A stretch of DNA of 55,848 nucleotides, from assembly GCA_021781655.1 (NCBI GenBank), contig JAJXWJ010000014.1:1-55848 (forward strand), read 5' to 3'. This DNA comes from Bacillota bacterium. Lineage in GTDB: Bacteria > Bacillota > Clostridia > Clostridiales > Clostridiaceae. Made by a program: the position numbers and the translations under genes. This document shows, one piece after another, positions 16,884 through 27,117 of this stretch (position 1 is its first letter; every line of letters begins with the position of its first letter). The notes under the pieces were generated by a model. That model made no database searches. It worked only from the letters and a program-made list of their open reading frames with translations, and had not been told where the DNA came from.

Positions 16884-18212
16884 TTAAATTTCATTTTTAA
16901 GTATTTTTCTAGTTGAAATTGGATATAAAATCGCTCCAGGAATTGCTGTCACTATTTGTGCAATCATTATGCCACTACTTCCCATACCCAATGTTTTTCC
17001 AAAATAAAAACAAAGTGGTATATTAACTATACAAGTAAATATACTTATTATTAATTGCAAATTTAAATTATTAATACCATTCATCAAAAATACATAAATA
17101 TTTGTCCAAGAATAAATAAAAACATACACTGCATTTAACACAGTAAGTTCTAATGGAATTACCAATTTATCACCTATCCATACTTTGAATATAAAACCAG
17201 AAAAAATTACCATTAAAATCAATAAAATCGTTTCTGGTAATAAAAGTTTTTTCATTTTATTCATTGTTTTTTTAATCCAAATGATATCCCCTCTTGAATA
17301 TGCTTCAGTATAGGCAGACCATAATGGAGCTAATAATATATTAAACATTATAACAACTGTATTAAATAACTTATATGCCGTATCATATACTCCAACTTCA
17401 GCAGGACCTTTTATTTGTGTTATAATTAAGTTATTTGTTCCAAAATATATTACTACAGCAATTTGAATAATAAAAAATTTTGCACCTAATCCAAGTAAAT
17501 CTTTTGCTCTTTTCAATTTTACATCTTTTAGCCTAGGCAATAAAATTTTATATTTTCTAAAAAAAATCCAAGTTAATAATATACTAGGAATAACTATCGA
17601 TATACCATAACTAACACTAACAAATATTATATTAGGCTTAGTAAATAGTTTCAACAAAATTAGTTCTATAAAGTACGATAAATTAATAAGCACTTGACCT
17701 ATTCCTGTATATGCTGACTTTTGAACTGCATAATACAATTGATTGTATAAAGATATTACAAAATTACTTAAAAAAAATGTCATTACCGTAATAATTAACA
17801 TCTTCAATGTATTGTTACTTTCAGCATTAGTATTAAAGATTCTTTGCCAATTTAAATTCATTATTAAAATAGTTAATGCAATATATAATGCTATTACAAT
17901 TACTATTAATGCAGCATATGTAGTAGCTATATATTCTCTCGCTAATTTATATTTCTTATTACTAAATGCTTCAGCTAACTTATTTCTTAAGCCATTTCCT
18001 AAACCTATATCTGTAAAGCTTACCCAAGATAACATTGACAGTAAAGTAAGCCATATACCATATTGAACATTATCTAAATATCTTATCAATATTGGTACTA
18101 ATAAGAAATTTAATCCCATGCTTATGAACTTATAAACAAAGCTTAAAGATATATTTTTTTTTAAATTTTTATTTCTTGACATATGCTCATTTTTATTATA
18201 GCTTCTTACCAT
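16884..18212 (-). CDS. wzx: Wzx-type polysaccharide flippase (cluster B)
   Basis: An integral membrane protein of about 442 residues in the MOP/MATE exporter superfamily, with around 12-14 transmembrane helices, a family-typical N-terminus (FVYKFISMGLNFLLVPIL) and the G-N-GLRNKLAEA motif near residue 75. It would flip undecaprenyl-linked repeat units outward. The start is uncertain: the ATG at 18227 directly follows the fcl stop with no ribosome binding site, the ATG at 18212 has GCGGGAAA upstream (chosen), and another lies at residue 16. It is the second of two flippases in the window. Confidence 0.85.
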   Translation of the reverse strand: MVRSYNKNEHMSRNKNLKKNISLSFVYKFISMGLNFLLVPILIRYLDNVQYGIWLTLLSMLSWVSFTDIGLGNGLRNKLAEAFSNKKYKLAREYIATTYAALIVIVIALYIALTILIMNLNWQRIFNTNAESNNTLKMLIITVMTFFLSNFVISLYNQLYYAVQKSAYTGIGQVLINLSYFIELILLKLFTKPNIIFVSVSYGISIVIPSILLTWIFFRKYKILLPRLKDVKLKRAKDLLGLGAKFFIIQIAVVIYFGTNNLIITQIKGPAEVGVYDTAYKLFNTVVIMFNILLAPLWSAYTEAYSRGDIIWIKKTMNKMKKLLLPETILLILMVIFSGFIFKVWIGDKLVIPLELTVLNAVYVFIYSWTNIYVFLMNGINNLNLQLIISIFTCIVNIPLCFYFGKTLGMGSSGIMIAQIVTAIPGAILYPISTRKILKNEI

Positions 18213-18227
18213 CAAATTTCCCGCCAT

Positions 18228-19154
18228 CTATTTGTTATTTACATACCATTCATATGCACTTATAATTCCATTTTTAAGCTCAATTTTATGTTTCCATCCT
18301 AAGTTTTTAAGTTTACTAACATCTAACAGCTTTCTTGGTGTTCCATCTGGCTTTTCAGTATTAAATTTAAGTTCACCTTCATATCCAACTATTTCCTTAA
18401 TCATCTTAGCGAGTTCTCCTATGGAAACTTCCTTTCCTGTTCCAATATTTACATGTTCCTCACCATCATAGTTTTCCATCAAGAAAACGCAGCCATCAGC
18501 CATATCATCTACATGCAAAAATTCTCTAAGTGGCTTTCCAGTACCCCAAACTTCAACAAAAGGCTCCTTGTTAACCTTTGCCTCATGAAATTTTCTAATT
18601 AAAGCCGGCATTACATGTGAGCTATTTAAATCAAAATTATCATTTGGTCCATAAAGATTCGTTGGCATACAACTTATAAAGTTTGCTCCATATTGCTTTT
18701 TAAAAAATTGACACATTTTTAGTCCTGCAATTTTTGCAAGTGCATATGCTTCGTTTGTAGATTCCAAATATCCAGAAAGTAGATATTCTTCTTTAATTGG
18801 CTGCGGACAAAGCTTTGGATAAATACATGAACTTCCTAAAAATAGAAGCTTAGTAACTTTAAAATCATAAGCAGCTTTTATTACATTATTTTGTATTTCT
18901 AAATTTTCATAAATAAAGTCTGCCGGTGCAGTGTTATTTGCATTTATTCCTCCAACTTTGGCTGCTGCTAAAAAAACATATTCTGGTTTTTCTTCTTTAA
19001 AAAATTTTCTCACTTCAGCTTGATTTGTTAAATCAAGCTCTGCGTGAGTTTTTCCAATTATATTTTTATAACCTTTATCTTTTAAATTTTTAACTATAGC
19101 TGAGCCTACAAGGCCTCTGTGACCAGCTACATATATTTTACTATTTTTATCCAT
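18228..19154 (-). CDS. fcl: GDP-L-fucose synthase
   Basis: A 308-residue epimerase/reductase converting GDP-4-keto-6-deoxymannose to GDP-L-fucose with NADPH. It has the cofactor motif [22 protein letters not shown], the catalytic YALAK (Y-x3-K), the family-specific [10 protein letters not shown] and the conserved [17 protein letters not shown] precedes the ATG. It follows gmd in the operon, the standard pairing for fucose synthesis, so the cluster B polymer should contain fucose or a relative. Confidence 0.95.
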   Translation of the reverse strand: MDKNSKIYVAGHRGLVGSAIVKNLKDKGYKNIIGKTHAELDLTNQAEVRKFFKEEKPEYVFLAAAKVGGINANNTAPADFIYENLEIQNNVIKAAYDFKVTKLLFLGSSCIYPKLCPQPIKEEYLLSGYLESTNEAYALAKIAGLKMCQFFKKQYGANFISCMPTNLYGPNDNFDLNSSHVMPALIRKFHEAKVNKEPFVEVWGTGKPLREFLHVDDMADGCVFLMENYDGEEHVNIGTGKEVSIGELAKMIKEIVGYEGELKFNTEKPDGTPRKLLDVSKLKNLGWKHKIELKNGIISAYEWYVNNK

Positions 19155-19179
19155 AATATTCTCCTTTAAAATACTTCAG

Positions 19180-20253
19180 CTATTTTGTAACTGCAGCCTC
19201 TAAATATTGTTCTGTTCCCATGCCAGCAATTTCCTTCATATCACTATCCACCATCATTTTTACTAGTGAAGGAAAGTCTACTTTTCTTTCCCAATTTAAT
19301 GTTTTCTCTGCTTTTGTTGAATCTCCCCATAAAAGTTCAACTTCTGCTGGCCTAAAATATCTTGGGTTTACATCTACTAGAACTTTTCCTGTTTTCTTAT
19401 CTATTCCTTTTTCATCCACGCCAGTTCCTTGCCACTCTATTTCAATTCCAACTTCTTTAAAGGATAGTTCAACAAACTCTCTAACGGTATGAGTTTCATT
19501 TGTTGCAATTACAAAATCCTCAGGTTTATCCTGTTGAAGAATTAACCACATAGCTTCGACATAGTCTCCGGCAAAACCCCAATCTCTCTTTGCATCCATA
19601 TTACCTAACGATAGCTTTTCTTGTTTTCCTGCCATTATACTTGCAACTGCTCTAGTGATCTTTCTAGTTACAAAAGTTTCTCCTCTTCTAGGTGATTCAT
19701 GATTAAAAAGTATTCCATTGCAAGCAAACAAGTCATATGATTCTCTGTAATTTACAGTTATCCAATATGAATATAGTTTTGCAGCGCCATATGGACTTTT
19801 AGGGTAAAATGGTGTCTTTTCGCTTTGTGGTGCAGTTCCTGGAAGTCCTCCAAACAATTCTGAAGTTGATGCTTGATAAAATTTGCATTTAAGTCCTGTT
19901 TCTTTTATTGCATCTAATATTCTAAGAGTTCCAATACCATCAGTTTCTGCAGTGTATTCTGGAACTTCAAAGGAAACCTGTACATGGCTTTGTGCTGCCA
20001 AATTATATATTTCATCTGGTCCTATTTTTTCTATTAATCTATTTAAATTACTGGAATCTGTTAAGTCTCCATGATGTAAAAATAATTTTTTATTTCCTAT
20101 TTCAGGATCTTCAAATAAATAGTCAATTCTCTTTGTATTAAAGGAACTTGCTCTTCTTATAATACCATGTACTTCATATCCTTTTTCTAATAATAACTCT
20201 GTTAAATATGAACCATCCTGTCCTGTTATTCCTGTAATTAATGCCTTTTTCAA
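19180..20253 (-). CDS. gmd: GDP-mannose 4,6-dehydratase
   Basis: A 357-residue dehydratase turning GDP-mannose into GDP-4-keto-6-deoxymannose. It has [33 protein letters not shown]-type Y-x3-K in [10 protein letters not shown], and [17 protein letters not shown], all diagnostic of Gmd. I start at TTG (20253, giving LKKALITG), with GGAAGGTGG 7-8 bases upstream; the in-frame GTG four codons earlier lies within that ribosome binding site. It lies between manC copy 2 and fcl, so the operon runs mannose-1-phosphate to GDP-fucose in gene order. Confidence 0.95.
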   Translation of the reverse strand: MKKALITGITGQDGSYLTELLLEKGYEVHGIIRRASSFNTKRIDYLFEDPEIGNKKLFLHHGDLTDSSNLNRLIEKIGPDEIYNLAAQSHVQVSFEVPEYTAETDGIGTLRILDAIKETGLKCKFYQASTSELFGGLPGTAPQSEKTPFYPKSPYGAAKLYSYWITVNYRESYDLFACNGILFNHESPRRGETFVTRKITRAVASIMAGKQEKLSLGNMDAKRDWGFAGDYVEAMWLILQQDKPEDFVIATNETHTVREFVELSFKEVGIEIEWQGTGVDEKGIDKKTGKVLVDVNPRYFRPAEVELLWGDSTKAEKTLNWERKVDFPSLVKMMVDSDMKEIAGMGTEQYLEAAVTK

Positions 20254-20272
20254 AGTTAAATCCACCTTCCAT

Positions 20273-21322
20273 TTAAATAAAGTTATTTTTTATATGTTTT
20301 ATGTCTTTGATGTCATCTTTTTTCCCTATTAAAATAACATCATCGCTTTCCACTACAAATATATCTTCAAGCCCAGATATTATTACTGGCTTATTATTCC
20401 CAACAATTATATTGTTTTTACTATTTATATTTATTATATTTCCAATACAAACATTGTTGTTTTCGTCTTTATCTCGATATCTTTCAACAGAATACCAAGT
20501 TCCCACATCATCCCATCCAAATTCACTTGGAACCACATAAATATTTTTAGCCTTTTCCATTATAGCATAGTCAATCGATTCATTATCGACCATTTTATAA
20601 TTACACTTTAGTTTTTCTTCATAATTGTCTTTTCCAGAATCAACTATATCCTTAAGTATATTATATGTATTTCTTAAATATAGCTTTGTAAGCTCCAATA
20701 TTGTATCAGCTTTCCATACAAACATTCCACCATTCCATAAAAAGCTTGAATCCCTTAAATATTGTTCTGCTTTTTCAAGATTTGGTTTCTCAACAAACAT
20801 ATCCACTTCTTTTATTTTAAGTCCATTTACTATAGAAGTGCTTTTTGAAGCTTTAATATATCCATAACCTGTTTCTGCTCTGTTTGGCTTCATGCCTATT
20901 GTTACAATTGCATTTTCATTTTCTTTTACAAAGCAATCAGCTGCTGCAATTACGTTTCTAAACTCTTCTTCGTCCTTAATTAAATGGTCTGAAGGTAGCA
21001 CCGTTATAGTTGCATTATCATAGTATCTTTTAATTAAAAAAGCAGATAATGCAATGCATGGTGCAGTATTTCTTCCAATTGGCTCAACAATTATATTTCT
21101 TTCAGGAAGTTTAGGCAGCTGCTCCTTAACAAGACCAATATATCTGTCGCCAGTTACAATAAATATTCTCTCAATTGGAATTAATTTTTTTAGTCGATTT
21201 ACAGTCATTTGTATCATGGTTTCTTCACCTAAAAGCTTTAAAAACTGTTTCGGCTTTTCATCTGTGGATAGGGGCCAAAATCTTTCTCCTTTTCCACCAG
21301 CCATTATTAATGCACAAAGCAT
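20273..21322 (-). CDS. manC: Mannose-1-phosphate guanylyltransferase (copy 2)
   Basis: GDP-mannose pyrophosphorylase, 349 residues, single-domain form. It has [41 protein letters not shown] and GWDDVGTW. It closely matches the copy at 33612-34661, including a long near-identical C-terminal stretch from RYRDKD through [13 protein letters not shown], and is clearly more distant from the copy at 1932-2981. It lies directly after the cluster B sugar-phosphate transferase and before gmd. Its ATG follows AGAGGTGAAGGA. Confidence 0.95.
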   Translation of the reverse strand: MLCALIMAGGKGERFWPLSTDEKPKQFLKLLGEETMIQMTVNRLKKLIPIERIFIVTGDRYIGLVKEQLPKLPERNIIVEPIGRNTAPCIALSAFLIKRYYDNATITVLPSDHLIKDEEEFRNVIAAADCFVKENENAIVTIGMKPNRAETGYGYIKASKSTSIVNGLKIKEVDMFVEKPNLEKAEQYLRDSSFLWNGGMFVWKADTILELTKLYLRNTYNILKDIVDSGKDNYEEKLKCNYKMVDNESIDYAIMEKAKNIYVVPSEFGWDDVGTWYSVERYRDKDENNNVCIGNIININSKNNIIVGNNKPVIISGLEDIFVVESDDVILIGKKDDIKDIKHIKNNFI

Positions 21323-21369
21323 TTTCCTTCACCTCTTTTGTAGTTTTATTTTCCCCTTAAATAGTAAAC

Positions 21370-22032
21370 TTAATGTGCATTTTCATCTCCAAACAAAACA
21401 AAAAAAGTTTTAAAAATAAGCTTAATATCAATCCATAGGTTTCTTTCTTCAATGTATTTTATATCTAGATTTATCCATTCTTCAAAACCTATATTGTTTC
21501 TTCCCATAACCTGCCAGTAACAAGTTAACCCTGGCTTTGCTAAAAGCTTAAGTTTATGAAATTCACTAAACTTTTCTACTTCTCTAGGAAGATTAGGTCT
21601 GGGACCTACTAATGACATTTCTCCTTTTAAAACATTAAACAATTGTGGAAGTTCATCTATACTTGTCCTTCTTATAAATCTTCCAACCTTTGTTATTCTC
21701 GGATCTTCTTTAATTTTAAACATAGGACCTGACATTTCATTTTTGTGCATTAATTTTTCAAGTAAATCTTCTGCATTGTCTATCATTGACCTAAACTTAT
21801 ACATTTTAAATACTTTTCCATTAAGTCCTACTCTTTCTTGAGAAAACAATACCTTTCCTTTTGAATCTAGTTTAATAAAAATACTAACTGCTATAAATAT
21901 TGGACTAAACAATATAATTGCAAATAATGACCCAAAAATATCTATAGCTCGTTTTGCAAAATAATATAATATACATTTTTCATATTTATTTACTAGATTT
22001 TTATCTAACTCAATATTTTGCAAAATTTCCAC
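21370..22032 (-). CDS. Initiating undecaprenyl-phosphate sugar-1-phosphate transferase (cluster B)
   Basis: A 220-residue small (monotopic) phosphoglycosyl transferase that loads the first sugar phosphate onto undecaprenyl phosphate. It has a single N-terminal re-entrant hydrophobic segment (about 30-52), then the family core: VLFSQERVG, KMYKFRSM, RRTSIDELPQLFNVLKGEMSLVGPRPNLP and LLAKPGLTCYWQV. It closely resembles the protein at 34709-35386 (shared ending FFVLFGDxNAH). It is the first gene of cluster B, with AAGGGGTGG upstream of its ATG and a candidate promoter about 60 bp upstream. First sugar unknown. Confidence 0.93.
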   Translation of the reverse strand: MEILQNIELDKNLVNKYEKCILYYFAKRAIDIFGSLFAIILFSPIFIAVSIFIKLDSKGKVLFSQERVGLNGKVFKMYKFRSMIDNAEDLLEKLMHKNEMSGPMFKIKEDPRITKVGRFIRRTSIDELPQLFNVLKGEMSLVGPRPNLPREVEKFSEFHKLKLLAKPGLTCYWQVMGRNNIGFEEWINLDIKYIEERNLWIDIKLIFKTFFVLFGDENAH

Positions 22033-22417
22033 CCCTTTAACTCATATAAATGTCACTTTTTTAGATATTATAAGTTTTTTTCTCCTACAATATTATAACT
22101 CATTATTTTTGAAATTTAAATGAATTGGGGCTACAAAATGACTGTTTATCAATATTTCGATAGTCAGATTTCGACACATAATTTCTTTTATATGTTAATT
22201 GAACTTCTATTTGTAATTTTTATTAAAATCATTATTAACAAATTTTATAATTTATGAATAATATATTTCTGCATTTTTAAAAATTTGATAACAAATCATA
22301 GAAAAAGTTCCAAATTGCTATTACTGTTTTTATAAAAAACATTTAACAAATGGAACCATTTTAACAATCTTTTGAGAAGATTAGGCCTTAATTACATTTA
22401 ATAAAAATCCATAATTA
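22033..22417 (-). promoter_or_regulatory. Junction between clusters A and B; candidate promoter of cluster B
   Basis: This 385-bp AT-rich stretch contains no gene. TATAAT (minus strand, 22092-22097) with a weak TTTAAA-like -35 lies about 60 bp upstream of the transferase gene. I see only short hairpins and no strong terminator after the cluster A flippase gene, so readthrough from A into B is possible. Confidence 0.4.
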
Positions 22418-23854
22418 TTATGCATTTCTTCTAATCTTTATATTGAATTTTCTCATTACTTTATTAATATCTTTTCTATATAAATAGCAATATATAGCAA
22501 ATATTATAACACCTAGCATCAAACTTAAAACTATATTTTCTTTAAATATTATTCTCCAGAAACAGAAAAACAATACCATCAATAAACAACTTATTTTAAA
22601 TTCTTTTGATATTATTACTAATTTCATCTTAGAAAGAACAATTGCACAAATAAACACGGATATAACATAACCTGATAAAGTTCCTAAAGCAGCGCCCTCT
22701 ATTCCAATTATAGGTATCAAAAATACATTTACAGCTACATTTGTAATTGCTCCAAATACCAATATTATTGCAGAAGGAGCTGTATTTTTCTTAACCAAAA
22801 ATTGGTTTCCTATTGTTTGATATAACATAAGTAATAGCGGTGATAAGAACATATATGGAAATACTATGTAGCCTTTAATATAATCTCCTACAAAAAATAA
22901 TTTGAACAAAAGTATTGCTATTGAAGTTAAAAATATAGTTGATACAAATGAAATAATACCTAAATACTCAAATATTTTCGATGTTAATTCTACTTGATCA
23001 TCACTTTTCATAGTTGAAAAGGCAAAATATTGCCATCCACCTGCAAAGGCAGTATAGATAAATTGACTAATAGAAGCTACCCTTGCACCTACTCCGTATA
23101 TACCTACATAGCTATCTCCTAAATATTTTCCTATCATTAGTCTATCACAAGAGTTGAATATCCAATATATAAGAAAATTTGGAAGTAGCGGTAGCCCAAT
23201 TTTTAACATTTGCTTTATTATTCCCATATCCACCTTTTTAACACTAAACCAGCTTGCATTTAAAATATAAAATGATACAAGCATTGCAAAGGCTGAAATC
23301 AATGCAGAAATTGGTAAAGCCATAACATACATATGATTGATTAATAAAGGAACCGATATACTATATGATAAAATAGGGGTTAACGTATTTGTAACCAAGT
23401 ATATTTTTCTTTTATTTAACATTCTAGTAGGGGCTGAAATTATCGTATTTGTGGATCCAATTAATATTGTTAAGGCTGAAATAATTAATAAATTACTGTA
23501 CTTATACGAATTAAAAAAAAGATTTGAAAAAAATCCTCTAAATAATATTAGTAAAATAAAAATAATTATTGATGTTATAACAATAAAATAAAATGCACTA
23601 GAACATACTTCTTTTTTATATTCAATGTCATCTTTATCATAAAATGTACGAAACATAGCATCATACATACCCATAATTGCGATTGCTGAACCAAAGGATA
23701 CTACAATATTTGATATATCGTTTAATCCATAATAAAAAGTACTTGGCATTAATCTAGTAACAATTGGTAGCATAATTAATGGTACTATTTTACTAATAAC
23801 ACTGCTAAATCCATATACTACAAAGTTTTCAATAAATAGTTTTGCTCTACTCAT
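22418..23854 (-). CDS. wzx: Wzx-type polysaccharide flippase (cluster A)
   Basis: A 478-residue MOP-superfamily flippase with about 14 hydrophobic helices. The N-terminus VYGFSSVISKIVPLIMLPIVTRL and the LLPNFLIYWIFNSCDRLMIGKYLG segment near residue 230 are typical of PST/Wzx proteins. It would export cluster A repeat units. It is the last gene of cluster A. Its ribosome binding site (GGAG) overlaps the end of the aminotransferase gene at a long spacing. Confidence 0.9.
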   Translation of the reverse strand: MSRAKLFIENFVVYGFSSVISKIVPLIMLPIVTRLMPSTFYYGLNDISNIVVSFGSAIAIMGMYDAMFRTFYDKDDIEYKKEVCSSAFYFIVITSIIIFILLILFRGFFSNLFFNSYKYSNLLIISALTILIGSTNTIISAPTRMLNKRKIYLVTNTLTPILSYSISVPLLINHMYVMALPISALISAFAMLVSFYILNASWFSVKKVDMGIIKQMLKIGLPLLPNFLIYWIFNSCDRLMIGKYLGDSYVGIYGVGARVASISQFIYTAFAGGWQYFAFSTMKSDDQVELTSKIFEYLGIISFVSTIFLTSIAILLFKLFFVGDYIKGYIVFPYMFLSPLLLMLYQTIGNQFLVKKNTAPSAIILVFGAITNVAVNVFLIPIIGIEGAALGTLSGYVISVFICAIVLSKMKLVIISKEFKISCLLMVLFFCFWRIIFKENIVLSLMLGVIIFAIYCYLYRKDINKVMRKFNIKIRRNA

Positions 23855-23862
23855 TATTCATT

Positions 23863-24960
23863 CTATCTCCAGTCATTTACTTTTTCCACTATGTACTCAA
23901 TTTCTGCATCCTTCATTCCATACCACATTGGAATACTTATTACTTCATCAGCAATTTTTTCTGCAATTGGAAGAGCACCTTTATTTATATTAAGTTCTTT
24001 ATATGCTTCTTGAAGATGTATAGCTTTAGGATAATGAATAGTTGTTCCTATCCCATTTTCGGATAAATATCTTTGAAACTCATCTCTTTTCTCTGTTCTC
24101 AAGGCAAAAATATGCCAAACATGATTTGAAAAGTCACTTACAATAGGCTTTATTACCCTATCATTATTTATTCCTTCTAAATATTTTCCTGCCACTTTAC
24201 CTCTAAAATTGTTCCATTTATCTAAATTTCTTAATTTTATTCTTAGAAATGCTGCTTGGACTTCATCCAGCCTTGAATTTACACCTTTATACATGTGGTT
24301 ATACTTAACATTTGAGCCATAATCTGATAACGCTTTTACTTTTTCAGCTAATTCTTTATCGTTTGTAACAACTGCACCGCCATCTCCTAAGGCACCTATG
24401 TTCTTCCCTGGATAGAAACTAAACCCAGCTGAATCTCCAAGATTCCCAGTTTTTCTTCCTTTATATAAGGCTCCGTGAGCTTGTGCAGAATCCTCTATAA
24501 CCTTTAAATTATATTTTTTTGCAACTTCATTTATTGCATCCATATCTGCAGGTTGTCCATATAAATGTACTACAATAATAGCTTTTGTTTTTTTATTTAT
24601 AACTTTTTCAATGTTTTCTGGGTTGATATTATATGTATTGATATCCGGTTCAACAAAAATTGGTGTTGCACCAACGTAAGATACTGCTAAAGCTGTAGCT
24701 ATATAAGTATTAGATGGTATTATTACTTCGTCACCTTGTTTTATATCATATGCTCTTAAAATTAAATGCAGTGCATCCAGTCCATTTCCACAGCCAACAC
24801 AATATTTACTTCCACAATATTTAGCAAACTCACTTTGAAATAATTCTACTTCTGTTCCATTAATAAACCAATTTTTTTCATACACTTCTTTAAATTTATT
24901 TAATATCTCTTCCTCAATTTCATTATGCATAGGCTCAAAACTAACAAAAGGTATTTCCAT
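23863..24960 (-). CDS. Sugar aminotransferase, DegT/DnrJ/EryC1/StrS family (QdtB/FdtB-like)
   Basis: A 365-residue PLP-dependent aminotransferase acting on a 3-keto-6-deoxy nucleotide sugar. The PLP-binding lysine is K186 in [16 protein letters not shown]. Also present are [24 protein letters not shown] and [10 protein letters not shown]. The combination with the adjacent 3,4-ketoisomerase and acyltransferase genes matches QdtA/QdtB/QdtC or FdtA/FdtB/FdtC, which make 3-acylamino-3,6-dideoxyhexoses. AAAGGAG precedes the ATG. The expected dTDP-sugar precursor genes (rmlA, rmlB) are not in the window. Confidence 0.9.
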   Translation of the reverse strand: MEIPFVSFEPMHNEIEEEILNKFKEVYEKNWFINGTEVELFQSEFAKYCGSKYCVGCGNGLDALHLILRAYDIKQGDEVIIPSNTYIATALAVSYVGATPIFVEPDINTYNINPENIEKVINKKTKAIIVVHLYGQPADMDAINEVAKKYNLKVIEDSAQAHGALYKGRKTGNLGDSAGFSFYPGKNIGALGDGGAVVTNDKELAEKVKALSDYGSNVKYNHMYKGVNSRLDEVQAAFLRIKLRNLDKWNNFRGKVAGKYLEGINNDRVIKPIVSDFSNHVWHIFALRTEKRDEFQRYLSENGIGTTIHYPKAIHLQEAYKELNINKGALPIAEKIADEVISIPMWYGMKDAEIEYIVEKVNDWR

Positions 24961-24975
24961 TACAATATTTCTCCT

Positions 24976-25383
24976 TTAAAATCTTTTTTTTGCTTCTTCC
25001 AAATAAAAATCGTAATTTCTTATATAATCATTTTCATCATAAAATTCTGATGCTAGAACTAGAAGAACACTGCCTTCTGAAAAATCAAACATTTCTCTCC
25101 AAATATATGGGCCAATATATAAACCCTTAGATGGATCATTTAATTCAACAACTTCTTCTTCATCAGGATTTTTTAATCTTATTTTTACAGTTCCATTTAA
25201 ACAAACTAATACTTGATGCAATTTTCTATGAGAATGAAATCCTCTTGTAACTCCAGCTTCAACTTTAGTAATGTAATATACTCTCTTAATTTCAAAAGGT
25301 ATATCGTTTCTCGATTCAATAGGTGTCAAATGTCCATATTTATCATCGATATTTTTAAACTTTAACATTCCTGTGTTAATCAT
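24976..25383 (-). CDS. Nucleotide-sugar 3,4-ketoisomerase (WxcM-like; QdtA/FdtA family)
   Basis: A 135-residue cupin that moves the keto group of a 4-keto-6-deoxy nucleotide sugar from C4 to C3. The family motif RVYYIT...GVTRGFHSHRKLHQVLVCLNG carries the catalytic histidines in HSH and H-Q-V-L. The C-terminal part is YIGPYIWREMFDFSEGSVLLVLAS. I start at the ATG at 25383, with GGTGA six bases upstream; a GTG three codons earlier is less likely. It overlaps the end of the acyltransferase gene, so the three amino-sugar genes are translationally coupled. Confidence 0.9.
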   Translation of the reverse strand: MINTGMLKFKNIDDKYGHLTPIESRNDIPFEIKRVYYITKVEAGVTRGFHSHRKLHQVLVCLNGTVKIRLKNPDEEEVVELNDPSKGLYIGPYIWREMFDFSEGSVLLVLASEFYDENDYIRNYDFYLEEAKKRF

Positions 25384-26200
25384 TATTTTCACCAGCTTTT
25401 CGAATTTCTAAACTATTTATCCAAGTTTCATAATCTGATTCCTCCCAAGGCATACCTCGCTTAAATGTAAATCTCCATGGGTATACAGACTCACCTGTTT
25501 GTTTGTTCTTTATCTTTTCAATATTACAAATTACTTTTGCAGGATTCCCAGCAACAACATTCTTCTCTAATACATCTTTTGTTACAATTGATCCGGCAGC
25601 TATAAGAGAATCTTGGTATATATGAATACCAGGTAAAACTACACTTCCCGTTGCAATTATGGCAAAGGATTCTATTGTAACACCTATTAAATTATCTGAA
25701 GGTGGCGTTGGGTCATTTGTTAATACTACATATGGAAATATCCAAACATAATCATTTATTTTACTTTTTTGTCCAATATGAACATTACTATGTAAACTAA
25801 CATAATTACCAATTTCACAATAACCTTGTATATCTGATAAAGTTCCTATTTTTACACTATTTCCTATTTTAGCATTTTCTCTTATTGTTACTTTATGACC
25901 GCTTTGAAAATTATCCCCAATTTCAGAGTCTCCATAAATTATATTTTCAGTCCTTATTAATGAATTTTTACCTATAACTAAAGGATGTACTTTATTAACT
26001 TTATCTTTGTAAAAATCCATTAAATATTCACCTAAAATGCTTCTTGCTCCAATGAAAGATCCACTTTTTATGTGCACATTGTCTCTGATTATGCAACCAT
26101 AATCTATATATACATTATCTTCTATAATTACATTTTCACCAATAATTACATCGTCCTTGATTATTGCACTTTTATCGATAATAGCAGTTTTACTTATCAT
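25376..26200 (-). CDS. Left-handed beta-helix N-acyltransferase (QdtC/FdtC-like)
   Basis: A 274-residue hexapeptide-repeat acyltransferase, longer than the O-acetyltransferases in cluster B. Repeats run from residue 1 (IIDKSAIIKDDVIIGENVII) to about 220, ending VVAGNPAKVICNIEK, followed by a tail with VYPWRFTFKRGMPW that resembles QdtC-type enzymes. Its likely role is to acetylate the 3-amino group made by the neighbouring aminotransferase, giving for example Qui3NAc or Fuc3NAc. Histidines in IGDNFQSGHKVTI and VSLHSNVHIG could be catalytic. Confidence 0.85.
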   Translation of the reverse strand: MISKTAIIDKSAIIKDDVIIGENVIIEDNVYIDYGCIIRDNVHIKSGSFIGARSILGEYLMDFYKDKVNKVHPLVIGKNSLIRTENIIYGDSEIGDNFQSGHKVTIRENAKIGNSVKIGTLSDIQGYCEIGNYVSLHSNVHIGQKSKINDYVWIFPYVVLTNDPTPPSDNLIGVTIESFAIIATGSVVLPGIHIYQDSLIAAGSIVTKDVLEKNVVAGNPAKVICNIEKIKNKQTGESVYPWRFTFKRGMPWEESDYETWINSLEIRKAGENND

Positions 26201-26235
26201 TTTTTTCCCCTTCCTAATTTAACATATATTTTTAA

Positions 26236-27117
26236 TTAAATCCTTTTCTTTAAATAATCTCTTATTCTTTTTGTATCAAAATAATATATCTGACTTATGA
26301 AAATATCTTTGATTTTACCAATTTGATTTTTGTTTCTTTCTTTATTTCTTATATATAACTCAGACATTGCTTTCTTTTTAATATTTGTTGGCAAATCATA
26401 CATTTCAAAAAATTTATTCAATACTTGCTTCTCAATAATAAACATATTCTTTTTATTTGTTTGAGTATTGTTACCATGAATTCTATAATAGCATAAATTT
26501 TCATTTATAAAATCTATTTTAAAGTCTCTTGATGCTTTTACATAATACGGCCAATCTTCAATTTTAGAATTTTCATCAAATTTTCCTATTTTCTCAATGA
26601 CCGATTTATTTATCATTACTGTTGGTGAGCTAATAAAATAATTAATAATTAAATTATAAAACTGATTTCCTTTATATTGTAGCTTCAATTTTTCATTTAT
26701 TATAGATTTACTACTTTTTGTATTCTCATTTAATATCAATGAATTTCCGCAACTGATTGAGCTATTATTTAAATTCATGTATTCAACCTGCTTTTTTATT
26801 CTTCCTTCAATCATCATATCATCAGAAGCAATGAAGCATATAAATTTACCTTTAGATAATTCAATCCCTTTATTAAGGGTTTTGCTTACACCTTCATTTT
26901 CTTTATTTATTATTTGAAAATTTTTAAATCTAGTTAAGCATTTATCTTTGTATTCTAAGATTTTAGAATACGTATTATCTTTAGAGCCATCATTTAATAC
27001 AATTAGTTCTATGTTATCATAATTTTGAGCAATTATACTATCCAAACATTGTTGTATATAATTTTCATGATTATATGCAGGAACAATTACGCTAACTAAG
27101 CTGTTTTCACATTCCAT
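26236..27117 (-). CDS. Glycosyltransferase family 2 (cluster A)
   Basis: A 293-residue GT-A glycosyltransferase. It begins VSVIVPAYNHENYIQQCLDSI, with ELIVLNDGSKDNT and FIASDDMM as the D-x-D region, then GKFDENSKIEDWPYYVKAS, a late ED motif. It overlaps the preceding GT4 gene by 11 bases. Donor unknown; it is one of five or six transferases that assemble the cluster A repeat. Confidence 0.88.
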   Translation of the reverse strand: MECENSLVSVIVPAYNHENYIQQCLDSIIAQNYDNIELIVLNDGSKDNTYSKILEYKDKCLTRFKNFQIINKENEGVSKTLNKGIELSKGKFICFIASDDMMIEGRIKKQVEYMNLNNSSISCGNSLILNENTKSSKSIINEKLKLQYKGNQFYNLIINYFISSPTVMINKSVIEKIGKFDENSKIEDWPYYVKASRDFKIDFINENLCYYRIHGNNTQTNKKNMFIIEKQVLNKFFEMYDLPTNIKKKAMSELYIRNKERNKNQIGKIKDIFISQIYYFDTKRIRDYLKKRI

